A model generated the notes under the pieces. The model was not told the origin of the DNA and made no database searches. It was given only the letters and a program-made list of their open reading frames with translations. This document shows, in pieces, positions 1 through 6,338 of a DNA stretch of 9,664 nucleotides. The first letter of the stretch is position 1; each line of letters opens with the position of its first letter. This DNA comes from a bacterium (lineage in GTDB: Bacteria > Latescibacterota > UBA2968), in assembly GCA_027296045.1 (NCBI GenBank), contig JAPUJS010000215.1:1-9664 (forward strand), written 5' to 3'. The position numbers and the translations under genes are program-made.

Positions 1-837
1 ACACGACGACGTACCGCCGATCAGGGCCAGAATCGGCTCATCCACCCCCACGCCGATCCCTCCTGCATGGGCATCAATAATCCCCACCCCCACAGCCGTC
101 TCGGTCGTCAGCCCCAGGTGTTCGGCCGCCGCTTCGGTCAAATTCCCCGCCCGTTCGCCCATCGGAGCGACCGCTTCCGTCACTCTCCCACCTTCAAACA
201 AATCGCCCAACCCGATGGTCTCAAAAAAGGGCCGGTCCCACCGAGACTCGTGCCCCAAATACGTCCACTTACACACATTTGTACACAGGCTTCGAAGATC
301 TCGCCCCGTTGCCTGGAACACCATAAAATCTGCCAGATCCAAAAATTTCCCGGCCTGCTGCCAGGTCTCGGGCAAATGTTCCTTCAGCCACAACAGCTTG
401 GGTGGCTCCTGTTCGGGCGACATCACGCCCCCGACATAGTCCAACACATCGTGTCCGCCCGCATTAATCCGGTTCACCTGATCGATGGCCCGGTGGTCCC
501 GCCACACAATAATATTGCGCTCCGCCTCACCCGTTTCCGATACCGTAAGCGGGCGGTGGTCCCGGTCCAGCACCACCAAAGAGCACGTCGCATCAAAGCT
601 CAAACCCGTCACGGACCGGGGCGAAACCCCGGCCTCTGCAACCGCCTCTCGAACCACCCGCCCGGTTTCTGTCCAGATATTTTCGGAAGATTGCTCGTAG
701 AAATCGGCCTGGGGGTGAAACTCCAAAATCGGAGACGACGCAGACCCGAGCATCGTTCCCTCCAGTGTGAACACGCCTGCCCGTACACTGCCGGTCCCTA
801 CATCCACCCCAATGACAACCGGTTCAGAAGTACTCAT
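1..837 (-). CDS. FGGY-family carbohydrate kinase, D-ribulokinase type (3' part beyond window)
   Basis: Probable ATP-dependent kinase for D-ribulose or a related ketopentose or polyol product, feeding the pentose phosphate pathway in the cytoplasm. The first 279 codons are visible and the frame is open to base 1. Residues 10-22 carry the N-terminal phosphate-binding motif (GVDVGTGSVRAG). FDATCSLVVLD and NIIVWRDHRA, followed by YVGGVMS and PPKLLWLKEHLP, closely match the eukaryotic FGGY/YDR109C D-ribulokinase clade as I recall it, rather than xylulokinase or glycerol kinase. D255 in GIIDAHAGG is the expected catalytic base, and GGTSSC ends the fragment at the start of the second domain. The start is the ATG at 835-837, with GAGG about 5 nt upstream. 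It lies 129 bp downstream of the histidine kinase on the same strand and may be transcribed separately. The fold is certain; the exact substrate is inferred. Confidence 0.9.
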   Translation of the reverse strand, partial: MSTSEPVVIGVDVGTGSVRAGVFTLEGTMLGSASSPILEFHPQADFYEQSSENIWTETGRVVREAVAEAGVSPRSVTGLSFDATCSLVVLDRDHRPLTVSETGEAERNIIVWRDHRAIDQVNRINAGGHDVLDYVGGVMSPEQEPPKLLWLKEHLPETWQQAGKFLDLADFMVFQATGRDLRSLCTNVCKWTYLGHESRWDRPFFETIGLGDLFEGGRVTEAVAPMGERAGNLTEAAAEHLGLTTETAVGVGIIDAHAGGIGVGVDEPILALIGGTSSC

Positions 838-874
838 ACACCCCTCATTTTGATGGCCACATGGATGCTGTTTT

Positions 875-887
875 TGGACCGGGTCCA
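875..887. repeat. 13-bp perfect palindrome upstream of the sugar kinase
   Basis: TGGACC-G-GGTCCA reads the same on both strands around a central base. It sits about 38 bp upstream of the kinase start codon, where a transcription-factor site would be expected. No run of T follows it on the minus strand, so it is not an intrinsic terminator. It could be an operator for the kinase gene or a chance hairpin. I see no second copy in the window. Confidence 0.35.
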
Positions 888-921
888 TCCCGTTTCCAAA
901 CAGGTAAAACCGGCCTACATC

Positions 922-955
922 AAAAAAACCAGCCCGGATACCATCCCGATCCAGA
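922..955 (-). terminator. weak candidate terminator after the histidine kinase
   Basis: On the minus strand a short stem (CTGGAT pairing with ATCCGG, one G-U pair, 9-nt loop) lies just after the histidine kinase stop. Seven consecutive T (922-928) follow, about 4-5 nt beyond the stem. The stem is short and the gap before the T run is poor, so this may only attenuate transcription into the kinase gene or do nothing. Confidence 0.25.
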
Positions 956-966
956 GGATATCCACA

Positions 967-1857
967 CTAGATTTTTCGGTCACAATTGGACGCTTCGATT
1001 TGCGCCTCCTCTTGCCAGACCGGCAGGAAAACCGTAAAGGTCGAGCCTTGACCCGGCTCGCTTTCCACTTCGATACGGCCGTTCCAGCCCATCACCGTTC
1101 GATAGGCCATTGAAAGACCCAGACCACTGCCCACATCCTGCTTGGTCGTAAAGAAAGGTTCAAAAATTCGTTTCTGAACCTCGGCATCCATGCCCACACC
1201 CTGGTCTTTCACGGCCACGGTAACCAGATTGCCCCAAAGCCGTGTCGTGATCAGAATTTCTCCCCCTTTCCGCATCGCATCCGCCGCATTGGAAATCAGA
1301 TGCACCAGCACATGATGCAGTTCCACCGGACTGCTTCTGATGGGCGGGACAGCATCCAGGTCCTGGACAATTTCAATCAAAATTCCTTTCTTGCCCGCCT
1401 CCCCCTGCCACTGGGGCCGTGTGGCCCGCACCGCCTCCTGCACAATGGTGTTCAGAGATGTCACCCGATATGAGGGCATTTCTCCAACCTGTCGAACCGA
1501 CAAATTCAAGCGTTTGACCAGGTCCTTTGCCCGCAAAGAACTTTCTACAATCTTTTTGGCGTGCCGCACCGCATTGGGATCTTCGCTTTGCATCTCAATA
1601 ATCTGAGCGTATCCCAACATACCGACCAGTATATTGTTGAAATTATGTGCCACCCTCTGGGCCATCTCTTCCAGGGCATGCAGCCGCTCCAACCGGATAA
1701 TCTCCTGGTCGGTTTTCCCACGGGTATCCCCCATCCTTTCCAGTTCTTCGACCCGCTTGAGCAGTTTCCCCTTGTGAGATACCAGTTCCTCAACCTGCTC
1801 TTTCAGCGAATCGATTTCTTGCAGAAGGTCTTCTCGTGTTGGATGACATTCGGCCAT
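967..1857 (-). CDS. soluble sensor histidine kinase (HisKA + HATPase_c), no sensor domain
   Basis: ATP-dependent protein-histidine kinase of 296 aa. Residues ~5-60 are a charged, probably coiled-coil segment. The phospho-acceptor is H71 in RVAHNFNNIL, a member of the HDFNN-type family with the usual acidic neighbour replaced by Asn. The ATPase domain has an N-box (HVLVHLISNAADAM, N190), G1 (DQGVGM, ~218-223), an F-box (FEPFFTTK, ~232-239) and G2 (GSGLGLS, ~243-249). There is no membrane helix and no PAS or GAF domain, so it is cytoplasmic and any signal must come through a partner. The ATG at 1855-1857 was chosen because it lies 8 nt past the stop of the upstream propeller gene; the longer alternative starting at 1908 would overlap that gene. 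No response regulator is encoded in the window. The kinase class is clear; its signal and partner are unknown. Confidence 0.9.
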   Translation of the reverse strand: MAECHPTREDLLQEIDSLKEQVEELVSHKGKLLKRVEELERMGDTRGKTDQEIIRLERLHALEEMAQRVAHNFNNILVGMLGYAQIIEMQSEDPNAVRHAKKIVESSLRAKDLVKRLNLSVRQVGEMPSYRVTSLNTIVQEAVRATRPQWQGEAGKKGILIEIVQDLDAVPPIRSSPVELHHVLVHLISNAADAMRKGGEILITTRLWGNLVTVAVKDQGVGMDAEVQKRIFEPFFTTKQDVGSGLGLSMAYRTVMGWNGRIEVESEPGQGSTFTVFLPVWQEEAQIEASNCDRKI

Positions 1858-1865
1858 AGTCACAT

Positions 1866-2561
1866 CTATAAATCGATCTTTGCGACCCATCCCGATGTCG
1901 CATCGCAATACAAAAATCCACCGTTGTAAATCGACAACCCGTGAGGCTCAGGATAGGGTTCGGGTACATCGATACGATCCAACTCCTTGCCTTCTTCCTC
2001 CAGATCCATCTTCACAATCACCCGATCTGCCGTGTGCACCACCCAGATCCCGTCCTCCACCCGAACCACGCCATGGGCACGCGTGTGGGGCAGGGGGAGT
2101 ACGTTCAAAATCTCCCAGCCGGAAATCCGCACCTTGGTCAGCGTCTGGCTTTTCAAGGTCGTCAACCACAACACCCCGTCTTCAAAAGGATCATACTCGA
2201 TCCCATGGGAGCCACCACCACCGGGCAAATCCCACCGACTCTGCGTCTCCCCGGTATCCGGATCCACCCTCAAAATTTCTCCAGCGGCTGCATCGGTCGG
2301 CCGGACAGGACGATAGTTTTCTCCCGGCCCATTTGCAACCAGAAATAAAGAACCATCGCCATAGGCCATGCCGCTTGTATTCGACGATTCACTTTCGAAT
2401 TCCTGCAGCACGAGAGTACATCCATACCGACTCGCGTCGGCTATCTGGACCCGCGCCACCCGATCCGATATCTGATCGGCCACCCAGAGTGTATCATCCA
2501 CCACCTGCACGCCGTTTGGCATCGAATAAGGCGCTCGAAACAACCGTTCTATACTTGCCAT
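1866..2561 (-). CDS. small beta-propeller protein (SMP-30/Vgb/NHL-like)
   Basis: Cytoplasmic-looking 231-aa protein made of repeated propeller strands: PNGVQVVDDTLWVAD (~15-29), TSGMAYGDGSLFLVANG (~62-78), HGIEYDPFEDGVLWLTT (~119-135), AHGVVRVEDGIWVVHT (~162-177) and PHGLSIYNGGFLYCD (~206-220). H119, H163 and H207, each followed by Gly, recur at 44-residue spacing and could line a central metal or substrate pocket as in virginiamycin B lyase or PAL-type propellers. It is shorter than usual six- or seven-bladed members, so about five blades. The ATG at 2561 follows a strong AAAGGAG (2567-2573); in-frame codons upstream, up to 2684, have no such site and overlap the preceding gene. Its stop is 8 nt before the histidine kinase, so the two are probably co-translated. 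It may be an enzyme (lactonase or lyase) or a ligand-sensing partner of the kinase; the sequence does not decide. Confidence 0.8.
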   Translation of the reverse strand: MASIERLFRAPYSMPNGVQVVDDTLWVADQISDRVARVQIADASRYGCTLVLQEFESESSNTSGMAYGDGSLFLVANGPGENYRPVRPTDAAAGEILRVDPDTGETQSRWDLPGGGGSHGIEYDPFEDGVLWLTTLKSQTLTKVRISGWEILNVLPLPHTRAHGVVRVEDGIWVVHTADRVIVKMDLEEEGKELDRIDVPEPYPEPHGLSIYNGGFLYCDATSGWVAKIDL

Positions 2562-2582
2562 CCTGTCTCCTTTATCCGAACA

Positions 2583-2612
2583 ATGATACGCAAAGCCTAC
2601 AAGATTGTTCAA
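2583..2612 (-). promoter_or_regulatory. internal promoter for the second propeller and histidine kinase
   Basis: On the minus strand TTGAAC (2612-2607) is followed after 18 bp by TATCAT (2588-2583), a 5/6 match to the -10 consensus. It sits just upstream of the ribosome-binding site at 2567-2573. Predicted transcripts would start near 2576, giving a very short leader. The 76-bp gap between the dioxygenase-HEAT gene and this propeller gene is the only sizeable gap downstream of the C45 gene in the operon, which fits a secondary promoter. Confidence 0.4.
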
Positions 2613-2615
2613 TCT
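2602..2615. repeat. inverted repeat overlapping the internal -35
   Basis: AGATTG-TT-CAATCT is a 6-bp inverted repeat with a 2-bp centre that covers the predicted -35 element. A wider pair, ATGATA (2583-2588) and TATCAT (2615-2620), encloses it, so the gap contains nested dyad symmetry. This could be a regulator-binding site or a small hairpin between the two coding regions. Confidence 0.4.
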
Positions 2616-2637
2616 ATCATGCGCCTGAAACACAGCA

Positions 2638-4101
2638 TCAATACATATTCTCTTTTGTCGTAATCGGACACCACCGGGCGGCAAACAACGTATCCATCAG
2701 CTTTTGCTGTGCCTCCGGTGTCCCAACCTGCCGGAGTGCGTGGGCAGCATAAAACCGATTGTACCGATTTTCATCTGCCAACATACCGACCAGATGTTTC
2801 ACTGCAGAGGTGCCATCAGAGCCGATCTTCGACAGCCCCAAGGCAGCATTTCGACGCACCCGATAATCGGAATCTGTCACCGCCCGAACCAAAACATCAA
2901 CCACATCCGCAGAAAAAACACCCATCATTCCCAAAGCTTCAATCGCATTGCGTCGCACCCACCAGTGTGCATCTTCTGCAGCCGCTTTCACATCGTCCAG
3001 AGCAACCCCGGCTTCCGCACCCATTCGAGCAAGTGCGTGAATCGCCACTGCCCGAACCCACCAGTGGTCGTCGCCTATTGCCGCAACCAGGGCCGGAATA
3101 GCGGCAGGTCCAACCATCGACAAAGCCAGGGCCGCACATCCGGAAGTGGGATTTGTTCCATGCGCGTTGTCCGGCCCCGTAGCTGTAGTTTCCTCGATTG
3201 TTTCCAGTGCTTCACGGCGCATCCAAGCTGCCAAAGCCGTCACGGCAGGGGCACCCATTTCTGCAAGTGCGCACGCAGCCTCCAGCCGAGCGGATTCAGA
3301 TGCATCTCCCAGTTGATCCACTTGCTCAGAAATCGCCTTTTCTACACCATTCGAATGCGCCTTTGTGTCGGCCTCTTGTTTCGATCTTCCCCCACAAAGC
3401 CAATCCCAAACATCCCGAGAAATCGCCGGATGTTTGTCGGGAATATCCAAAACCCAGGATCGATTGTGATGGTTCCAAACAGGTGCATCCGGTTCTCGGG
3501 TTCTGACAAACTGGAACTTAACCATATACCGTTTCCGGTTGCTCCCATTTTCCGTTGCCCGGTGCCAGGCATCAAAATGCACCAGTGCAACCGTGCCTGC
3601 CGGGCCACAAAGGGCTTGTGCCTTTTCCTGTGTCTTTGCCGGATCCACATCACTGAGGCTCTTATACATCTGACTCCCGGGCAAAACACCCGAAGGCCCC
3701 ATGTCCTCCGTCGTATCCTGTGGATAATAAAAGGCCAGCAACCAGGAAAACCGTGGGTGTCGCAAATTGTGGTCGTACACATAACAATCTTTGTGCCACC
3801 GCTGTCCCTTGCGACCGGGCGGATTCAAATGGCAATGCCGGTGCGGATTCAAAATATATCCCGGTCCCAACAAACTGGTCAGTGCCCCTTTCACGGCCGG
3901 ATGCTCGAACACGTGCTGAAGCTGGGGCACACGGGGCAAGATATTGTTGCCAGGATTCCCTTCCTGCTCAAACACCGACTCAATCTGCTGGTAGATAGCA
4001 TCATGAAATCGTGCCGGGTAGTCTGCATGCACCGTCAGATAGCCGTCCACAATAAAGCGCTGGACTTCCGCATCGTCGAGTAAAAATTCCCGATCGGTCA
4101 T
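2638..4101 (-). CDS. phytanoyl-CoA dioxygenase (PhyH) domain fused to HEAT repeats
   Basis: Probable Fe(II)/2-oxoglutarate hydroxylase of 487 aa. The catalytic part (~1-225) has the metal triad H103 and D105 (RWHKD) with H180 (FDAWHRA), and R191, eleven residues after H180, is placed to bind 2-oxoglutarate as in PhyH enzymes. PSGVLPGSQ (~136-144) is typical of the family. After a Gln/Lys/Ser-rich linker (~235-260), residues ~268-465 form HEAT repeats. Four have an exact 33-residue period: HWWVRAVAIHALARMG (346-361), HWWVRRNAIEALGMMG (379-394), then units centred on V415 and N448; two earlier units are degenerate. The start overlaps the C45 stop (ATGA) and lacks a strong ribosome site, so translation is probably coupled. 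Ordinary PhyH proteins are about 250-300 aa, so the C-terminal repeats are an addition, perhaps a docking arm. Substrate unknown. Confidence 0.88.
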   Translation of the reverse strand: MTDREFLLDDAEVQRFIVDGYLTVHADYPARFHDAIYQQIESVFEQEGNPGNNILPRVPQLQHVFEHPAVKGALTSLLGPGYILNPHRHCHLNPPGRKGQRWHKDCYVYDHNLRHPRFSWLLAFYYPQDTTEDMGPSGVLPGSQMYKSLSDVDPAKTQEKAQALCGPAGTVALVHFDAWHRATENGSNRKRYMVKFQFVRTREPDAPVWNHHNRSWVLDIPDKHPAISRDVWDWLCGGRSKQEADTKAHSNGVEKAISEQVDQLGDASESARLEAACALAEMGAPAVTALAAWMRREALETIEETTATGPDNAHGTNPTSGCAALALSMVGPAAIPALVAAIGDDHWWVRAVAIHALARMGAEAGVALDDVKAAAEDAHWWVRRNAIEALGMMGVFSADVVDVLVRAVTDSDYRVRRNAALGLSKIGSDGTSAVKHLVGMLADENRYNRFYAAHALRQVGTPEAQQKLMDTLFAARWCPITTKENMY

Positions 4102-5201
4102 ACCACTGCTTCCCGGGCTGCCTCAACCGACTCAAAGAGCCTGTATTCGGCCCATTCATATTCTCCTGTCGGCCCCCGCGTCATCCAGATCCGGCCCTCC
4201 GGGGGTTCGATCACAATCCCGCAAATCGTCTGTCCGCACGCCCCCTCACCAAGCACCTCGTTGGACCGACAGATCCCGACGGGATAATTGACCTTATCCG
4301 TGAGGATTTCTCGAAACGCCGCGGCATCGGCCCGTTCGCATGCCAGAAGCCGCCGGGTTGCCCGTCCCCAACGGAGAATACTCTGACCCCGCTGGTTCCA
4401 CTGCCGCCGCTCCAGAGGCTTGAGCCGGTCGGCCAAATAGTGATTCGTATGTGCCATCGGCCCCTCAAATGGGCAGGTCACCTCGTATTCCCGGGCCGTG
4501 GTCTCCAAATCGTAAATCTCTCCGTTCCGATCGCACAGCACGTAATTCATGCCCGATGCACGAGGGTTGGCCACCACCGCGTCGATGGCATCTCCGATCC
4601 GCTCGGATGCCAGAATGCCCCGGATAACAAACGGATAAGGCACCCCCGGACCCGAATCTGCCGGCACCAGATTGTTGATCACCACCCCGATCCCCTCGCT
4701 GTTCAAGCCCGCACACCCCAGCATGCCCGCCGAGGTATATACCAGGGCGTCCGGACAGGCTTCTCCGACAATTTTGATCACCACAGCGGCCGGTGCAAAA
4801 ATCGTGTGCAAATCGTAGTTCTGTCCAATCACCGCACCGGTGCCATCGATCTCACCCGGTGCCATCAGGGTCGTGCATCCCCCCTTGATAAAGGCGTTGG
4901 ACAGATGATCGTAGAGGTCCAAAAATGCGTTCAGTGCCAGTATCTCTTCAAAAGGTGCGTCGGCCCCTTCGGCAATCCCCCGGGCTTCCGCGACCAGATC
5001 CGGCGCATAGTTTTCAGCCGGCTCCAGGTAGGATCCAGAAATCTCGATCGCCCGTGCCTTCGTCAGCGGTTCAACCCCATTTTCCAGGTCTTCGAAATGG
5101 GCGTCCAGAAGCGTTCGAATCGTTTCCCGAAATGCCTCCCCGTGCGCCCGCCCCCGCTCCCTGGGAGAACCGGTAACCTCAAGATATGGCAGCGCTGCCA
5201 T
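4098..5201 (-). CDS. C45-family autoproteolytic acyltransferase/amidase (isopenicillin N acyltransferase-like)
   Basis: Ntn-hydrolase of 367 aa related to acyl-CoA:6-aminopenicillanate acyltransferase. RERGRAHGEAFRE (~14-26) is the family N-terminal motif. The expected self-cleavage site and nucleophile is G108/C109 in KGGCTTLMAP, exposing Cys as the new N-terminus. GQNYDLH (126-132) and HTNHYLADRL (~251-260) are further family motifs, and NGEIYDLETT matches the conserved strand near 227-235. Such enzymes cleave or transfer acyl groups on amides. The start ATG at 5201 has AAGGAG 8 nt upstream. It lies 52 bp after the PAL-like propeller gene and overlaps the dioxygenase gene by four bases, so it belongs to the operon. 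No signal peptide is visible, which argues against a secreted bile-salt-hydrolase-like role. Family confident, substrate unknown; a beta-lactam substrate should not be assumed. Confidence 0.88.
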   Translation of the reverse strand: MAALPYLEVTGSPRERGRAHGEAFRETIRTLLDAHFEDLENGVEPLTKARAIEISGSYLEPAENYAPDLVAEARGIAEGADAPFEEILALNAFLDLYDHLSNAFIKGGCTTLMAPGEIDGTGAVIGQNYDLHTIFAPAAVVIKIVGEACPDALVYTSAGMLGCAGLNSEGIGVVINNLVPADSGPGVPYPFVIRGILASERIGDAIDAVVANPRASGMNYVLCDRNGEIYDLETTAREYEVTCPFEGPMAHTNHYLADRLKPLERRQWNQRGQSILRWGRATRRLLACERADAAAFREILTDKVNYPVGICRSNEVLGEGACGQTICGIVIEPPEGRIWMTRGPTGEYEWAEYRLFESVEAAREAVV

Positions 5202-5253
5202 GGTGGACTCCTTGTCTCATCGCCAAATTCGCGATCCAATGCCTTCTATAAAC

Positions 5254-6135
5254 TCACACGCGCGAAAACTTTTGCAACCGCTGTCCCTTTTCGCCCATCC
5301 CAATTTCGGCCACATAAATGCTGCCTTCATCGTCCACGCAGATCCCATGGGGGGATTGCACCGCCCGATCGTCTTCAAACCGGCTCAACAACTCGCCTTC
5401 GGGTGACCACACACTGATGCGCCCGCCCCCACCCTGCTCGGCCACATAGATCGTATTGTCGGCCGTGATGCACACATCCCCAGGATTGTTCACATCCGTC
5501 CATTCCTCCATAAATTTCCCGTCCGGATCAAAAATCTGAATCCGGCTGTTTTCCCGATCGCACACCAGAACCCGTCCATTTTTATCGCATCCAATATTGT
5601 GTACCACTGCAAACTGACCGGGACCACTGCCCGCCTCGCCCCACGACTTCAGATGCTTGCCGTCTTTCGAATAGTGATGCACACACCGATTGCCGTATCC
5701 ATCCGACACGTAGTACGATTCGCCATCCGGTGCAAACGCCACCCCGGTCGGCATATTGTATTCCCGGTTATAATGCGTCACCCCGGGCACCCCGGGCGTT
5801 CCCCATTCCTGTTCCATATCCCCCAGTCGCGTATACCGCCGTACAATATGCTGATAGGCATCGGTCAAATACACCTTATCGTTCGGATCGATAAAAATGC
5901 CGTGGGACTGGCTCACCAGATGCGGCGAAATCCCAAATTCGCCATAGCCCCATGAGGTCAAAAAATTCCCCGCTTTATCAAATACCACAATCGGGTGCTT
6001 GCCCCGGGTGAATGCATAAATTCGCCCCTGCGAATCAATCGCAGCATCTGAAACCTGGGTGAATACCCATCCTTCTGGCAATTTCGCCCATCCATCTACT
6101 TCTTCATACCGATAATCGCCTTCTCCCAGTGGCAT
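5254..6135 (-). CDS. NHL-repeat propeller resembling peptidyl-alpha-hydroxyglycine alpha-amidating lyase (PAL)
   Basis: Six-bladed NHL propeller of 293 aa, first gene of the leftward operon. The segment ~143-203 (VSDGYGNRCVHHY, GPGQF, VCDRENSRIQIFD) resembles the PAL half of peptidylglycine amidating enzyme as I remember it. H78 (QSHGI), H179 (VVHNI) and H263 (SPHGI) fall where PAL has its three zinc-binding histidines, and Y147 where it has the catalytic tyrosine. PAL splits peptidyl-alpha-hydroxyglycine into a peptide amide and glyoxylate. The protein has no signal peptide, unlike secretory PAL, so a small-molecule substrate in the cytoplasm is more likely. The start ATG at 6135 has a near-perfect AAGGAGGT (6141-6148) 5 nt upstream, suggesting high expression. 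A non-catalytic NHL scaffold is the alternative; the conserved histidines favour an enzyme. Confidence 0.8.
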   Translation of the reverse strand: MPLGEGDYRYEEVDGWAKLPEGWVFTQVSDAAIDSQGRIYAFTRGKHPIVVFDKAGNFLTSWGYGEFGISPHLVSQSHGIFIDPNDKVYLTDAYQHIVRRYTRLGDMEQEWGTPGVPGVTHYNREYNMPTGVAFAPDGESYYVSDGYGNRCVHHYSKDGKHLKSWGEAGSGPGQFAVVHNIGCDKNGRVLVCDRENSRIQIFDPDGKFMEEWTDVNNPGDVCITADNTIYVAEQGGGGRISVWSPEGELLSRFEDDRAVQSPHGICVDDEGSIYVAEIGMGEKGQRLQKFSRV

Positions 6136-6140
6136 GACCG

Positions 6141-6148
6141 ACCTCCTT
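6141..6148 (-). promoter_or_regulatory. strong ribosome-binding site of the PAL-like gene
   Basis: AAGGAGGT on the minus strand, 5 nt before the ATG at 6135, is essentially the full anti-16S complement and the strongest such site in the window. It fixes the start of the operon's first gene. Confidence 0.85.
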
Positions 6149-6184
6149 GCAGATAGGTTAGGGTGTTGAAAGAATTCGTCTTAC

Positions 6185-6213
6185 AGTATCATTCGGAAAC
6201 GTCCGAATGTCAA
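6185..6213 (-). promoter_or_regulatory. sigma-70-type promoter of the leftward operon
   Basis: A perfect -35 TTGACA (6213-6208, minus strand) and GATACT (-10, 6190-6185) are separated by exactly 17 bp. Transcription should begin near 6178, leaving a leader of about 43 nt before the strong ribosome site of the PAL-like gene. The spacer is filled by a palindrome listed separately. This is the main promoter for the five-gene operon ending at 967. Confidence 0.7.
6190..6209. promoter_or_regulatory. 20-bp operator-like palindrome inside the operon promoter
   Basis: CATTCGGA and TCCGAATG are perfect 8-bp inverted arms around the 4-bp centre AACG. The element overlaps the edges of both -35 and -10 and fills the spacer, the usual place for a repressor to block RNA polymerase. 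The rest of the 203-bp gap (6136-6338) holds no gene and I could not find a convincing promoter for the divergent RidA gene in it. The cognate regulator is not in the window; a TetR, LacI or GntR-type dimer is possible. Confidence 0.6.
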
Positions 6214-6338
6214 ACACAATCTCCCCGGTTCAAAAATTCAACACCTTGGATCACCAGACCCGATTTTCCTTGGTTTATTGCCTTTCATGAACCATCATAA
6301 AGTAGAAAATCCAAACCAAATATCAAAGGAGACCTGCA

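Noticed and set aside
67..1113. Long open frame on the plus strand across the sugar kinase and histidine kinase
   Set aside because: It is the antisense shadow of two genes with clear family motifs; its translation is rich in Arg, Pro and His with no recognisable domain and spans a real intergenic gap.
1858..1908. Upstream start for the histidine kinase
   Set aside because: It would overlap the preceding propeller gene by over 40 bp and lacks a ribosome site; the ATG at 1857 lies directly after that gene's stop.
2562..2684. Upstream start for the second propeller gene
   Set aside because: The extra residues show no propeller character and overlap the PhyH-HEAT gene; a strong ribosome site supports the ATG at 2561.
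2900..3100. Repeat array or mobile element suggested by repeated ACCCACCAGTG
   Set aside because: The two copies are 99 bp apart, in frame, and encode the HEAT repeat motif HWWVR, so they reflect protein repeats.
2704..4083. 459-codon open frame on the plus strand opposite the PhyH-HEAT gene
   Set aside because: Antisense shadow: composition is Cys/Arg/His-rich, there is no ribosome site, and the minus-strand reading has intact catalytic motifs.
4098..5201. Beta-lactam biosynthesis role for the C45 enzyme
   Set aside because: The family has many non-penicillin members and no isopenicillin N synthase or NRPS is present; a PhyH enzyme alone does not support it.
6214..6330. Promoter for ridA in the divergent gap
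   Set aside because: Hexamers such as TTATTG/TAAAGT can be paired at 17 bp, but the -35 match is poor, so I do not annotate it.
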